From NCBI GenBank assembly GCA_938014885.1, contig CALLQI010000005.1, positions 1 to 64,000 of the forward strand: a DNA stretch of 64,000 nucleotides, in the 5' to 3' direction. The position numbers were made by a program, and so were the translations under genes. The notes beneath the pieces were generated by a model. That model was given only the letters and a program-made list of their open reading frames with translations, was not told the origin of the DNA and did no database searches. Position 1 is the stretch's first letter, and each line of letters begins with the position of its first letter. The stretch comes from an uncultured bacterium. Its GTDB lineage: Bacteria > Planctomycetota > UBA8742 > UBA2392. Shown here one piece after another: positions 56,454 through 64,000 of the stretch.

Positions 56454-57152
56454 ATGACGTCAGAAACCGCCGTCCAGCCCAGCCTCCTGTCGTCCTTTCG
56501 CCCGAAGAAAGGCGAGCCGATCCGCGCGATTGCGCTTGGTGTGGCCGTGGTCGTGTTTCTCGCCGCTTCCGCCATCTGTATCGGGGGCGTGTGGTATCAC
56601 GGCGAGCTGCAACGCCTGGAATCCGAGGGAATCCGCGTTGCCTGCATCATGTACAGCTGGGATGAGACCAAGGCCGAAGGCCTGTTCATCCGACGCGAAG
56701 AATCCGTCAAACTCAGCCTGACGCTGGAACTGCCCAGCGGCCGCACGGACTTCGACGAGTTCAACCTGACCAGCTGGGAAGCCTCGGCCCTTCGCGAAGG
56801 GATGACCGAGAAGAAGTCCTTCGACGTGCTGATCGATCCCCGCGACGAATCCTGGTGGCTGCCCGAGTTCCGCATGGGCAATCACTTCCTTGCAGCCTAC
56901 GGCGCGATGGTACTGCCCCCGCTTGGCTGGATTCTAATGGTGTTTGCCATGATGTTCGGCGTGCGGCTTTATCTCAAGCCAAGCAAGCCACTTGACCCGG
57001 CAGTCCTCGCGGCCGCGCGCAAGGAACTGTCGCTTGAGCCGCCCCCACTGCCCCAGTACGACCCGCGCTTCCCGTACTCAGGCAACTATCGCCCCAAGGG
57101 CTACGTCGACGCGACGCCGAGTGATATCGACCCGCCGCAAGATAAGCCGTGA
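56454..57152 (+). CDS. Membrane protein with DUF3592-like layout
   Basis: This 232-residue protein resembles the previous one: a membrane helix near 30-50 (IALGVAVVVFLAASAICIGGV), a soluble part with SVKLSLTLELPSGRTDFDEFN, and a second hydrophobic stretch (MVLPPLGWILMVFAMMFGV), then a Pro-rich cytoplasmic tail. The TTG at 56436 in the same frame is an alternative start. I chose ATG 56454 without strong evidence. The function is unknown. Confidence 0.65.
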   Translation: MTSETAVQPSLLSSFRPKKGEPIRAIALGVAVVVFLAASAICIGGVWYHGELQRLESEGIRVACIMYSWDETKAEGLFIRREESVKLSLTLELPSGRTDFDEFNLTSWEASALREGMTEKKSFDVLIDPRDESWWLPEFRMGNHFLAAYGAMVLPPLGWILMVFAMMFGVRLYLKPSKPLDPAVLAAARKELSLEPPPLPQYDPRFPYSGNYRPKGYVDATPSDIDPPQDKP

Positions 57153-57270
57153 TTATTCACGCGCCGGACGGGGATCGGACTGGAAAAGGACAATTCAGGT
57201 CTGCAACCGCTCTCTATCGGAGTCCAGGCGGCATCGCAGACTGCTGCGCAAAACAACTGGAACCACTCCC

Positions 57271-57771
57271 ATGCTCAAACCTGTTACCGGCGACATCCTT
57301 CTGACCAAGGCCCAGGCCATCGCCCACGGCATTGCCCCGCACGACGACTTCAAACAAGGCCTGGCACTTGCGCTGCGCGAGCGCTTCCCGGCCATGGTCA
57401 AAGACTTCCGGCATTACTCCAGCGCGCACAACCCCAAGCCCGGCACAGCCTGGATCTGGGGCGGCGTTGACGGCGACGGCCGCACGGTGGGCATCGTCAA
57501 TCTGCTGACGCAAGAGCCACCGGCGGCAGCGGGCAAGCACCCCGGCAAGGCAACACTCGCGAACCTGAATCACGCGCTGCATGAGCTGAAGAAGCTGATC
57601 GCCACGGAGAAGCTGACCAGCCTCGCACTGCCGCGCCTCGCAACGGGCGTAGGCGGACTCGATTGGAAGGAAGTGCACCCGCTGCTGCACAAGGTGCTCG
57701 ACGACGTAAAGATTCCGATCTACGTCTACGCCACCTACAAGCCGGGCGTAGCCGCCAACGAAGCCCCGTAG
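57271..57771 (+). CDS. Macro-domain protein (ADP-ribose binding)
   Basis: This 166-residue protein reads as a macro domain: VTGDILLTKAQAIAHGIAPHDDFKQG near the start, a central IVNLLTQ, and TSLALPRLATGVGGLDWKEV. The pattern is close to Poa1/DarG-type macro domains that remove ADP-ribose. No DarT-type ADP-ribosyltransferase is encoded next to it, so it is a solitary enzyme here. The ATG 57271 gives a natural domain length. A 118-base gap separates it from the previous gene. Confidence 0.78.
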   Translation: MLKPVTGDILLTKAQAIAHGIAPHDDFKQGLALALRERFPAMVKDFRHYSSAHNPKPGTAWIWGGVDGDGRTVGIVNLLTQEPPAAAGKHPGKATLANLNHALHELKKLIATEKLTSLALPRLATGVGGLDWKEVHPLLHKVLDDVKIPIYVYATYKPGVAANEAP

Positions 57772-57804
57772 CAGGCCGCGCACGAGAAGACGCTTGGTGA
57801 TTCC

Positions 57805-59628
57805 TCAGCCGCGTACCCAGCGGAAGCCTTGGGGCGTGTCCTCTAATGTGATGCCGCGCTTCTTTAGATCGTCGCGGATGGCGTCGGACACGGCGAAGTC
57901 TTTGGCCTTGCGGGCGGCCTGGCGGATCGCCACGAACAGCTCGATCGCGGTTGAGTCCATAGTCTCGATCGGTGCCAGTTCGTCGAACGCGGGTAACTGG
58001 CCGGCCTCAATGCTTTCGAACAGGGCCATGCGGTCCGGGGCGCTCTTCCAGTGCTGCAAGTGGGCTGCTTTGGCCGTCAGCGTTGACGCGTCAAGCCATG
58101 TCGCCACCTGTTCGCGAGTGATCAGCACGCTCCGCTCAGAAGTGTCCAGCACATCCAGCACTTCGTTGAAGCTTTCCATCAGGCGCAGGCACTCGCGCGC
58201 TTCCGCGAGGCCGCACTCCAGCGAGTTCACTTCGCTGACGAACGTGAACACGGCCGCCAGCGCGTTGGGGATGTTCAGGTTGTCGCACAGCGCCGCGTCA
58301 AAGGCGTCTTCGGCGCGGTTGATCATCGTCATCACGCGGTCGCTGGCCACCAGCGCCAGGTCGGGGTGGGTGCCATCGCCGATCAGCTCGCGCAGACGGT
58401 CAAAGCGCGTCTGCATACGCTCTACGCTGGCCTTGGCCTGCGCCAGCAGGTCCATCGTGAAGTTCATCGGTTGCGTGTACTGGTTGCTGATCAAGGCGTA
58501 CCGCAGCACACCCGCGGGCACGCGGCCGCCCGCAAAACCCAGTTTCTCAAGCTCCGCGGCAAGCTCAGCCCGGCCTTGCTCGCGCGGGTCCAGCAGGTCT
58601 TTCACCGTGTAGAACGTACCGTCGCGCTTGCTCATCTTGCGGTTGTTCACCAACAGGTGGCGGCCGTGCACCCAGTAACGGGCGAAGGTCTTGCGCGGGC
58701 TGTCCTGGTCCGGCGCGCCATGCGGGCCGGGCACATGGGTGTGATACGCGCCGTAGCTTTGCGCGATCTCGCATTCGTGGTGCGGGAAAATGTTGTCTTC
58801 GCCGCCGGTGTGGATGTCGATCAGCGCACCGAGATGCGCGCGCGACATCGCGCTGCACTCAATGTGCCAACCAGGAAAGCCCGGCTTGATGCGCTGGTCC
58901 ACGCCGTCGGGGCAGAGCTGCACGTAGCGGCGCCAGTCTTCAGGCTCCCAGCCCACGTTGCTGTGCGGGTCCCATTGCATCAGGTGTTTGGCGTCCACTT
59001 TCCACAGCGCAAAGTCGCGCGGGTCCTTCTTTTCGTCGCGGACTTCGACGCGGGCGCCGGCCTCAAGCTCGTCGATCACCTTGCCCGAAAGCTGACCGTA
59101 CTCGGGGAACTTCGCGACTTCAAAATAGACCTCGCCGCTGGGCACCACGTACGCAAACCCGCCCGCAACCAGTTTCTGAATGGCCGCCAGCATCTCCGGG
59201 ATGTGCCCCGTGGCGCGCGGGTGCTGGCTGGGCTCGGAAGCTTCGCCGCCCGTGTAAATCTTCATGCGCAGGGCTTTGGCGTCCTGCACGAACTGGTGTT
59301 CGAAATACTGCGCCACCTTGAACGGGTCCGTGCCCAGCTCGCGCGCGGCCTTGGAAAGCTTGTCCTCGCCACTCGCGTCGGCGACATGGTCTTCCGTCAT
59401 GTGGCCGACGTCGGTGATGTTCATGACGTGCCGCACTTCATAGCCGACGCGCTCCAGCACACGTCGCAGCACGTCTGACATCAGGAAGCTGCGGAAGTTG
59501 CCGATGTGCGCAAAGCTGTACACCGTGGGCCCGCACGAATACATCGTCACGCGCTTGCCGGTCGGGTCCAGCGGCTGGAAGACTTCCAGGCTGCGGGTGT
59601 AGGTGTTCTTGAGCTTCAGCACGGGCAT
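57805..59628 (-). CDS. cysS: Cysteinyl-tRNA synthetase
   Basis: This 607-residue class I synthetase shows the HIGH-type motif (FAHIGNFRS), the zinc-site Cys in YSCGPTVYSFAH, HIECSAMSRAHLG, FPHHECEIAQS and the KMSKRDG loop. The C-terminal anticodon domain follows. The length is longer than the E. coli enzyme by about 140 residues, mostly in inserted segments such as YTGGEASEPSQHPRA and EVRDEKKDP. Translation of Cys codons is essential. In this region the window also shows TGA recoding genes. The next gene upstream on this strand is ispF, 14 bases away. Confidence 0.94.
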   Translation of the reverse strand: MPVLKLKNTYTRSLEVFQPLDPTGKRVTMYSCGPTVYSFAHIGNFRSFLMSDVLRRVLERVGYEVRHVMNITDVGHMTEDHVADASGEDKLSKAARELGTDPFKVAQYFEHQFVQDAKALRMKIYTGGEASEPSQHPRATGHIPEMLAAIQKLVAGGFAYVVPSGEVYFEVAKFPEYGQLSGKVIDELEAGARVEVRDEKKDPRDFALWKVDAKHLMQWDPHSNVGWEPEDWRRYVQLCPDGVDQRIKPGFPGWHIECSAMSRAHLGALIDIHTGGEDNIFPHHECEIAQSYGAYHTHVPGPHGAPDQDSPRKTFARYWVHGRHLLVNNRKMSKRDGTFYTVKDLLDPREQGRAELAAELEKLGFAGGRVPAGVLRYALISNQYTQPMNFTMDLLAQAKASVERMQTRFDRLRELIGDGTHPDLALVASDRVMTMINRAEDAFDAALCDNLNIPNALAAVFTFVSEVNSLECGLAEARECLRLMESFNEVLDVLDTSERSVLITREQVATWLDASTLTAKAAHLQHWKSAPDRMALFESIEAGQLPAFDELAPIETMDSTAIELFVAIRQAARKAKDFAVSDAIRDDLKKRGITLEDTPQGFRWVRG

Positions 59629-59642
59629 GGGTTGCGTTTCGT

Positions 59643-60116
59643 TCAGGTGCTGCGCAGCAGTACCACGGCCTGGGCAATGATGGCCTCGCCGCGGCCGACG
59701 GCATCAAGCTGCTCGTTGGTGCGGGCCTTCACGTTGACGCGGCGCGTCTCAATCTCAAGCACCGAGGCAATGCGCGATTCAATCTGGTACTTGTAGGGCT
59801 TCAGCTTCGGGGCCTGCGCGATGATGTTGGTGTCGATGTTCTCAATCTCGAAGCCGCGGCGCTTGACCTGGTCGTAGGCGGCCTTCAGCAGCACCGCTGA
59901 GTCGGCGTTTTTGTACCTGGGGTCGGTGTCGGGGAAGTGCTCGCCGATGTCTCCCAGACCGGCCGCGCCGAGCAGCGCATCGGTGATGCTGTGCAGAAGG
60001 GCGTCTGCATCACTGTGGCCGAGCAGGCCTTTGTCATGCGGGATCAGCACCCCGCCAAGCATGAGTTTGCGGCCGGGGACCAACTGGTGGATGTCATAGC
60101 CGATACCAACGCGCAT
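59643..60116 (-). CDS. ispF: 2-C-methyl-D-erythritol 2,4-cyclodiphosphate synthase
   Basis: This 157-residue trimeric enzyme of the MEP isoprenoid pathway has RVGIGYDIHQLVPGR, the metal-binding LLGHSDADALLHSITDALLGA and DIGEHFPDTDPRYKNADS. Normal length. ATG 60116 is preferred over 60119 because GGAG lies a proper six bases before it. It precedes cysS in the same direction; ispF and cysS are often neighbours. Confidence 0.94.
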   Translation of the reverse strand: MRVGIGYDIHQLVPGRKLMLGGVLIPHDKGLLGHSDADALLHSITDALLGAAGLGDIGEHFPDTDPRYKNADSAVLLKAAYDQVKRRGFEIENIDTNIIAQAPKLKPYKYQIESRIASVLEIETRRVNVKARTNEQLDAVGRGEAIIAQAVVLLRST

Positions 60117-60222
60117 CATTGTCTCCGGCTGAATCATGCACCAGCGCGCGCGCAAAGGGAAGCGGTTGCCACTTCGGCGGATTGCTCGCTAGGATGCGGC
60201 CTTGGCGAGACCGAGACAACCC

Positions 60223-60939
60223 ATGCGCGAACTTCAATCCTTTGGCGACGGCAACAGCGATTACGAAAAGTACATCCGCACCAAGCAACTGTACGAGCTG
60301 CAAAAGAAGCCCGATGAATGGGCCAATGAAGAAGAACTGTTGTTCCAGGTCATCCACCAGGGCATGGAGCTGTGGCTGAAGGTCGTGATCCAGCACCTTG
60401 AGCAAGTCATCACCTGGACCGAAGACGGCAAGCTGCACGATGCCGCCCGCTTCATGAACCGCGCCGCCGACGTGCTGCAGTGGCTGGCGGAAAGCCTGCG
60501 CTTCCCGCGCGACATGGCACCCTGGGATTACCACAAGATCCGCATGGGCCTTGGGCGCGGCAGCGGCCAGGAAAGCCCGACCTACAAGCATCTGCACAAA
60601 GTGGTGCCGCGCGTAGGAAAGGCTTTCGAAGCACTGATGGCCGCGCGCAAGCTGACGCTGGACGAAGTGCACGAAAACCGCGCCAATCATCAGGAAGTGT
60701 ACGACCTGATGTTCGCGCTGACGCACTTTGACCAGGAGTTGATGCACTGGAAGTACCGTCACTTCCATGTGGTCAAGCGCATCATCGGCGACCAGGTACT
60801 TAGCCTGAAGGGCGTGCCCGCCAGCAGCCTGCGTGACACCTGCCACGAAGCGCAGTTTCCTGAACTTTGGAACGTGATCAACCGGGCCACCAACACCTAT
60901 AATGCCAAGCACCGCCCCGGCGGCGGCAGCGGTTACTAA
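60223..60939 (+). CDS. Tryptophan 2,3-dioxygenase-family heme protein
   Basis: This 238-residue protein matches the tryptophan 2,3-dioxygenase family: SDYEKYIRTKQLYELQKKP, ELLFQVIHQGMELWLKV, and the heme-ligand region WKYRHFHVVKRIIGDQ. It is shorter than the E. coli-type enzyme (about 280 residues) and lacks the usual C-terminal GTGGSSGY-like segment as such, ending HRPGGGSGY. It would open the indole ring of tryptophan to N-formylkynurenine. The kynureninase-like gene at 62571 fits the same pathway. Formamidase is missing from the window, though the creatininase-family protein at 1144 is remote. Confidence 0.8.
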   Translation: MRELQSFGDGNSDYEKYIRTKQLYELQKKPDEWANEEELLFQVIHQGMELWLKVVIQHLEQVITWTEDGKLHDAARFMNRAADVLQWLAESLRFPRDMAPWDYHKIRMGLGRGSGQESPTYKHLHKVVPRVGKAFEALMAARKLTLDEVHENRANHQEVYDLMFALTHFDQELMHWKYRHFHVVKRIIGDQVLSLKGVPASSLRDTCHEAQFPELWNVINRATNTYNAKHRPGGGSGY

Positions 60940-60963
60940 CGCAGCTCACACGGAGAACGCAAC

Positions 60964-61185
60964 ATGCCCAAGAAGACCGGATTGATCGTGCTGCTGCTGG
61001 GCGTGGCCATCGTGATCGCCGCGCTGGTGGACCTGTTCGGCATGAGCGCAGGCTTCAACCTCAAGATCGGTGACGTATTCGAAGCCAGCGAGTGGCCGAC
61101 CGAGCGCATCGCGCTGCTAGTAGTCGGCGTGCTGTTGAGCCTGTGGGGCGGCTACAGCCTCACGATGAAAAGCAAGAAGCGCTAA
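60964..61185 (+). CDS. Small two-helix membrane protein
   Basis: This 73-residue protein has two membrane helices (LIVLLLGVAIVIAALVDLF and ALLVVGVLLSLWGGYSL) joined by a polar loop and flanked by Lys-rich ends. The function is unknown. It starts 24 bases after the dioxygenase gene and its end overlaps the convergent gene at 61182 by four bases. Confidence 0.7.
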   Translation: MPKKTGLIVLLLGVAIVIAALVDLFGMSAGFNLKIGDVFEASEWPTERIALLVVGVLLSLWGGYSLTMKSKKR

Positions 61186-62459
61186 TCAGCGGCCTTGCCA
61201 CGCGCCAGCCAGCTCAGGAACTGTTCGTCTTCGAAGGTGGCGGTGTCTTTGGCCAGTCGCACGATCGTGAGGCCCTTTTCTCGGGTGACGATCAGGCGCT
61301 GCTTGCCCAGCCCGGCCGCGTAGACCAGGTCAGCGGGCATCCAGTCCGGTGCTTTGTCGCGCCCGCGCTGTGAAGCCGTCTCACCATCGCCGCCGCTGCC
61401 TCCCAGCCACCACGTGAGGCCGTAGTCCGCGTTGCGTTTGCTGGGCTTGAAGCACTCGTCCAGGTGTTCGGGCTTCAAGAGTTGCTTGTCCCCGACCTTA
61501 CCCTTGTTGCGCACGAACTCGCCGAACTTGGCCCATTCCGTGGCGCTGCAGAATATGCCATGAGGCATCAGGTAGTTGCCGGCCTTGTCCGTGCGCCAGG
61601 TGAACTCGATGCCGATGTGGTCGCCGATGCGACGCATGAAGTAGTCGCGAATGTGTTCTTGCTTTGGTGCCAGCTTGCGCTTCATGAACTCACCGAACGC
61701 GAAGTACTGCGCCGGCCCGTACTCGAAGCGGGTGCCGGGTTCGTGTTTGCACTTCAGCCCGATGGCGTACTTGTACTTGTCGTCAACGCCCGAGCCCTGC
61801 AGCGCATCTTTCGACGCCGGCAGGCCAGCGCACAGGCTCAGCAGCATGCGCACGGTGATGTCCTTGCGCTGGTCTTCCTTCCACTCGGTGATCGTGTCAC
61901 AGACTTTGTCATCCCAGCCGAACAGGCCGTCTTCCACGGCGCAGGCCGCAATCACACCGATGAAGCTTTTCGTGCCGCTGGCAAGCTCGTGTTGCATGTC
62001 CTTCTGCCAGCCCGCGTCGTAGGCCTCAAAGACAGCCTTGCCGTCCTTGAGGATCAGCAGGGCCTGGCCGTTGGTTGCCTTGTGGTAGTCGTGCGCGGCC
62101 TGAAGGTACAGCCCCGTGCCTTCATCGACCGTGTAGGCCGCCTTCATCTGTTTGGCCACGTCGGCGCGGCGCTTCGTCGATGCCCCTTCACGCAGGGTTG
62201 CGGCCACTTTGGCAAGCTCCTCAAGCTCAGCGCCTGAGAACTTGCCGTCACCGTCTTTGTCGTAGCGCTTGGCGAACTTGCGCTGCTGCTCCGGCACTTC
62301 CGCAAGCGCCAGCACACCGTCGCCGTCCGCGTCGAGGTTCTCGAGCAGCGCCTTGGCGTCGTCGGACAGCGCGGGCTGCTCAGGCGCGGCCTCATCCTGG
62401 GCAGCCACAGTCACTCCGAGCAACAAACAGGCGACAAGCGAGATCAGAACGCGACGCAT
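61182..62459 (-). CDS. Exported EF-hand/beta-lactamase-fold hydrolase
   Basis: This 425-residue exported protein has a signal peptide (MRRVLISLVACLLLGVTVAA), then two EF-hand loops at residues 43-54 (DADGDGVLALAE) and 67-78 (DKDGDGKFSGAE). The catalytic domain is a serine beta-lactamase/esterase fold (class C/DD-peptidase-like) with the nucleophile motif Ser161-Gly-Thr-Lys164 and a long conserved body (DITVRMLLSLCAGLP, FEYGPAQYFAFGEFMKRK). GGAGGA precedes ATG 62459. Its natural role is perhaps peptidoglycan or ester hydrolysis. A calcium-controlled exported hydrolase is an inference. Confidence 0.86.
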   Translation of the reverse strand: MRRVLISLVACLLLGVTVAAQDEAAPEQPALSDDAKALLENLDADGDGVLALAEVPEQQRKFAKRYDKDGDGKFSGAELEELAKVAATLREGASTKRRADVAKQMKAAYTVDEGTGLYLQAAHDYHKATNGQALLILKDGKAVFEAYDAGWQKDMQHELASGTKSFIGVIAACAVEDGLFGWDDKVCDTITEWKEDQRKDITVRMLLSLCAGLPASKDALQGSGVDDKYKYAIGLKCKHEPGTRFEYGPAQYFAFGEFMKRKLAPKQEHIRDYFMRRIGDHIGIEFTWRTDKAGNYLMPHGIFCSATEWAKFGEFVRNKGKVGDKQLLKPEHLDECFKPSKRNADYGLTWWLGGSGGDGETASQRGRDKAPDWMPADLVYAAGLGKQRLIVTREKGLTIVRLAKDTATFEDEQFLSWLARGKAAD

Positions 62460-62570
62460 CGGGAAATCCTCCGTGCGCCATGACACCCCGAAGCGGGCCC
62501 GAAGTTGCGACAAGGCATTTGCCTGTTTATCGGCGCGCGGGCGTGGCTAAAACGGGGGTGGGAGATTGCG

Positions 62571-63725
62571 ATGTCTGATCCGTTGCTGAAGTGGCGTGAG
62601 GAGTTTCCGATCCTCGGCCGCAAGACCTACCTGATCAACAACTCGCTGGGCGCGATGCCGCGTGGCGTTCGTGACGGCCTGAAGCACTTTGCCGACATGT
62701 GGGACAACGACGGCGTGGTGGCCTGGCACTATCCCGATGGTTCGGGCTGGCTTGATGATTGCGAAAAAACAGCCGACCTTATCGGCAGCGTCATGGGGGC
62801 CCCCAAGGGCAGCGTCATGCTGCACCTGAACGTGGCGACGCTCACGGCACAGGTGCTGTCCACGATCGACTTCACGGGCAAGCGCAACAAGATCGTCTAC
62901 GACGACATGCAGTTCACCAGCCCGCATTACGTCGTGCAGGAATGGGCGCGCTACGGTGCCAAGATCCACATGGTGAAGTCGGACGATGGTATCGGCGTTG
63001 ACGTCCAGCAGCTCGTGGACGCCATCGACGAACACACCGCGCTGGTGCCCATCAGCCACGTCTACTTCCGCAGCAGCTTCCTGCAGGACGTGCAGCCGAT
63101 CATCGACAAAGCCCACAAAGTCGGCGCGAAGGTTTTGCTCGACGTGTACCAGAGCATCGGGACCGTGCCCTTTGATGTCACGCAGATGAAGGTCGATTAC
63201 GTGGTTGGCGGCAGCGTGAAGTGGGTCTGTGGCGGCCCCAATGTCTGTTACCTCTACATCCGCCCCGACCTGATGAAGGACTACAACCCGGCCCTCACCG
63301 GCTGGATCAGCCACGCCAGGCCCTTCAAATTCGAAATGGAGTTCACGCCCCACGAAGGCGCGTGGCGCGCCAGCACCGGCACTCCACCCGTGGTTGCGCT
63401 CTACAGCGCCAGGCCGGGCTACGAGATCATCAAGCAGGTCGGCGTGGCCAACATCCGCGCCAAGTCGCAGCGCTTGACCCAGCACCTTGTGGAAAAGGCC
63501 TTGGAAGCTGGTTTCAAAGTCAACACGCCGCTGGACCCGGCACGTCGCGGCGGCACTGTCTGTATCGACTGGCCGGGCGCTGACCTGGCTGAGGCGAAGC
63601 TGGTTGAGCGCGGGTTCGTGATCGATTACCGGCCGCGCGGGGGCATCCGGGTCAGCCCGCACTTCTACAACACGCAGGATGAGTGCGACGCGATCCTGGA
63701 CACCATGAAGAAACTCAGGGGCTGA
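62571..63725 (+). CDS. Kynureninase-like PLP-dependent aminotransferase-V protein
   Basis: This 384-residue class V PLP enzyme resembles kynureninase: INNSLGAMPRGVRDGL at the start, ALVPISHVYFRSSFLQDV, DVYQSIGTVPFDVTQ and the PLP-lysine region VVGGSVKWVCGGPNVCYLY. The C-terminal half includes RPRGGIRVSPHFYNTQDE. It would cleave kynurenine or a similar amino acid to release alanine. Cysteine desulfurase roles are less likely as the typical C-terminal Cys loop is missing. Its neighbourhood with the tryptophan dioxygenase-family gene at 60223 supports kynurenine metabolism. ATG 62571 lies after GGGAG. Confidence 0.82.
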   Translation: MSDPLLKWREEFPILGRKTYLINNSLGAMPRGVRDGLKHFADMWDNDGVVAWHYPDGSGWLDDCEKTADLIGSVMGAPKGSVMLHLNVATLTAQVLSTIDFTGKRNKIVYDDMQFTSPHYVVQEWARYGAKIHMVKSDDGIGVDVQQLVDAIDEHTALVPISHVYFRSSFLQDVQPIIDKAHKVGAKVLLDVYQSIGTVPFDVTQMKVDYVVGGSVKWVCGGPNVCYLYIRPDLMKDYNPALTGWISHARPFKFEMEFTPHEGAWRASTGTPPVVALYSARPGYEIIKQVGVANIRAKSQRLTQHLVEKALEAGFKVNTPLDPARRGGTVCIDWPGADLAEAKLVERGFVIDYRPRGGIRVSPHFYNTQDECDAILDTMKKLRG

Positions 63726-63728
63726 GCC

Positions 63729-64000
63729 ATGAAGTCCACCTACGCGACTGAATTATTCGTCAAGCTGTTCGACAGCCTGCCGCGCCCAAAGGCACCGCCC
63801 GCGCCGAAGCCCGAGCCGCCACCGTCGGGGATCATGGTGCCGAACATTGCCGCCTCCAGCGGCGAGCCCGTCGTGTATCACGTCGTCCCGCGGCGCAACG
63901 ACGACGGCTGGAACGTCAAGAAAGAGGGCGGCTCGCGCCCCAGCGCCGTCTGCGACACCAAAGAAGCCGCGATCGAGGCCGCCAAGGGCTTTGCCCACAA
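63729..64000 (+). CDS. DUF2188-like protein, cut by window edge
   Basis: The gene runs past the right edge. The visible 90 residues have a Pro-rich part (PRPKAPPAPKPEPPPSG) and then a DUF2188-like segment (HVVPRRNDDGWNVKKEGGSRPS, DTKEAAIEAAKGFA), a short beta-beta-alpha fold of unknown function. It starts three bases after the kynureninase-like gene and is likely co-transcribed. Confidence 0.7.
   Translation, partial: MKSTYATELFVKLFDSLPRPKAPPAPKPEPPPSGIMVPNIAASSGEPVVYHVVPRRNDDGWNVKKEGGSRPSAVCDTKEAAIEAAKGFAH

Noticed and set aside
1..64000. CRISPR array or tRNA/rRNA genes
   Set aside because: No direct repeats at regular spacer intervals and no cloverleaf or rRNA-like sequence was found by eye. 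Short tRNAs could still be missed without a covariance search.

Overview
The window is GC-rich, tightly packed bacterial chromosome, probably from an environmental Gram-negative lineage. A planctomycete-like bacterium (Planctomycetota) is my best guess. The reasons are a secreted squalene-cyclase-fold protein, large S8 proteases with P and PKD-like domains, Gly-rich/Cys/membrane/Arg C-terminal tails, a PrkA-YeaH-SpoVR set, an Mla/MCE operon, and intergenic inverted repeats of the kind common in such genomes. No rRNA, tRNA, CRISPR array, integrase or insertion sequence was recognised.

Layout. 0-2 kb: a vapBC toxin-antitoxin pair next to a palindromic dispersed repeat, then a creatininase-family hydrolase. 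2.1-8.2 kb: a run of overlapping genes (SDR, Rid protein, MarR regulator, enoyl-CoA hydratase, acyl-CoA dehydrogenase, [2Fe-2S] ferredoxin, unknown protein, OYE-family reductase fused to an FN3 domain) that looks like a CoA-thioester degradation pathway, possibly of the 2-aminobenzoyl-CoA/salicylyl-CoA type. 8.3-10.5 kb: small redox and stress proteins, a parvulin and a second SDR. 10.9-12.4 kb: the secreted squalene-cyclase-like protein. 12.5-17.5 kb (minus): prkA, a zinc-ribbon protein, a GT9 glycosyltransferase and yeaH. 17.6-21.2 kb (minus): an oligopeptide-type ABC importer (permeases and binding protein, no ATPases). 21.2-21.9 kb: a YceH-family gene.

22.0-24.1 kb holds the most striking feature: two tandem paralogous genes for exported TlpA/thioredoxin-like proteins. 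In both, an in-frame TGA lies exactly where the first cysteine of the CxPC redox motif should be (W-K-I-H-TGA-E-P-C and W-A-T-W-TGA-K-P-C), and a potential stem-loop follows within the SECIS distance range. I interpret them as two selenoproteins; ordinary gene calling would split each into two false genes.

24.1-36 kb: three exported proteins with a shared Cys-containing C-terminal sorting tail (one cell-surface protein and two S8 proteases), with a methyltransferase, an HNH protein and dapA between them. 36-41.5 kb: spoVR, a lipoprotein, a CLC chloride transporter and an MBL-fold hydrolase. 41.5-44.7 kb: a second copy of the palindromic repeat, an HtrA protease and a PDZ protein with three exact 90-residue repeats. 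44.8-56 kb: dus, an Mla operon led by an unusual aromatic-repeat lipoprotein, hemX-hemA, a soluble histidine kinase, purD, bioB. 55.7-64 kb: two membrane proteins, a macro-domain protein, cysS, ispF, a tryptophan 2,3-dioxygenase-family protein, an EF-hand beta-lactamase-fold protein, a kynureninase-like enzyme and a truncated DUF2188 gene.

All functional calls come from reading motifs. No database search was run.
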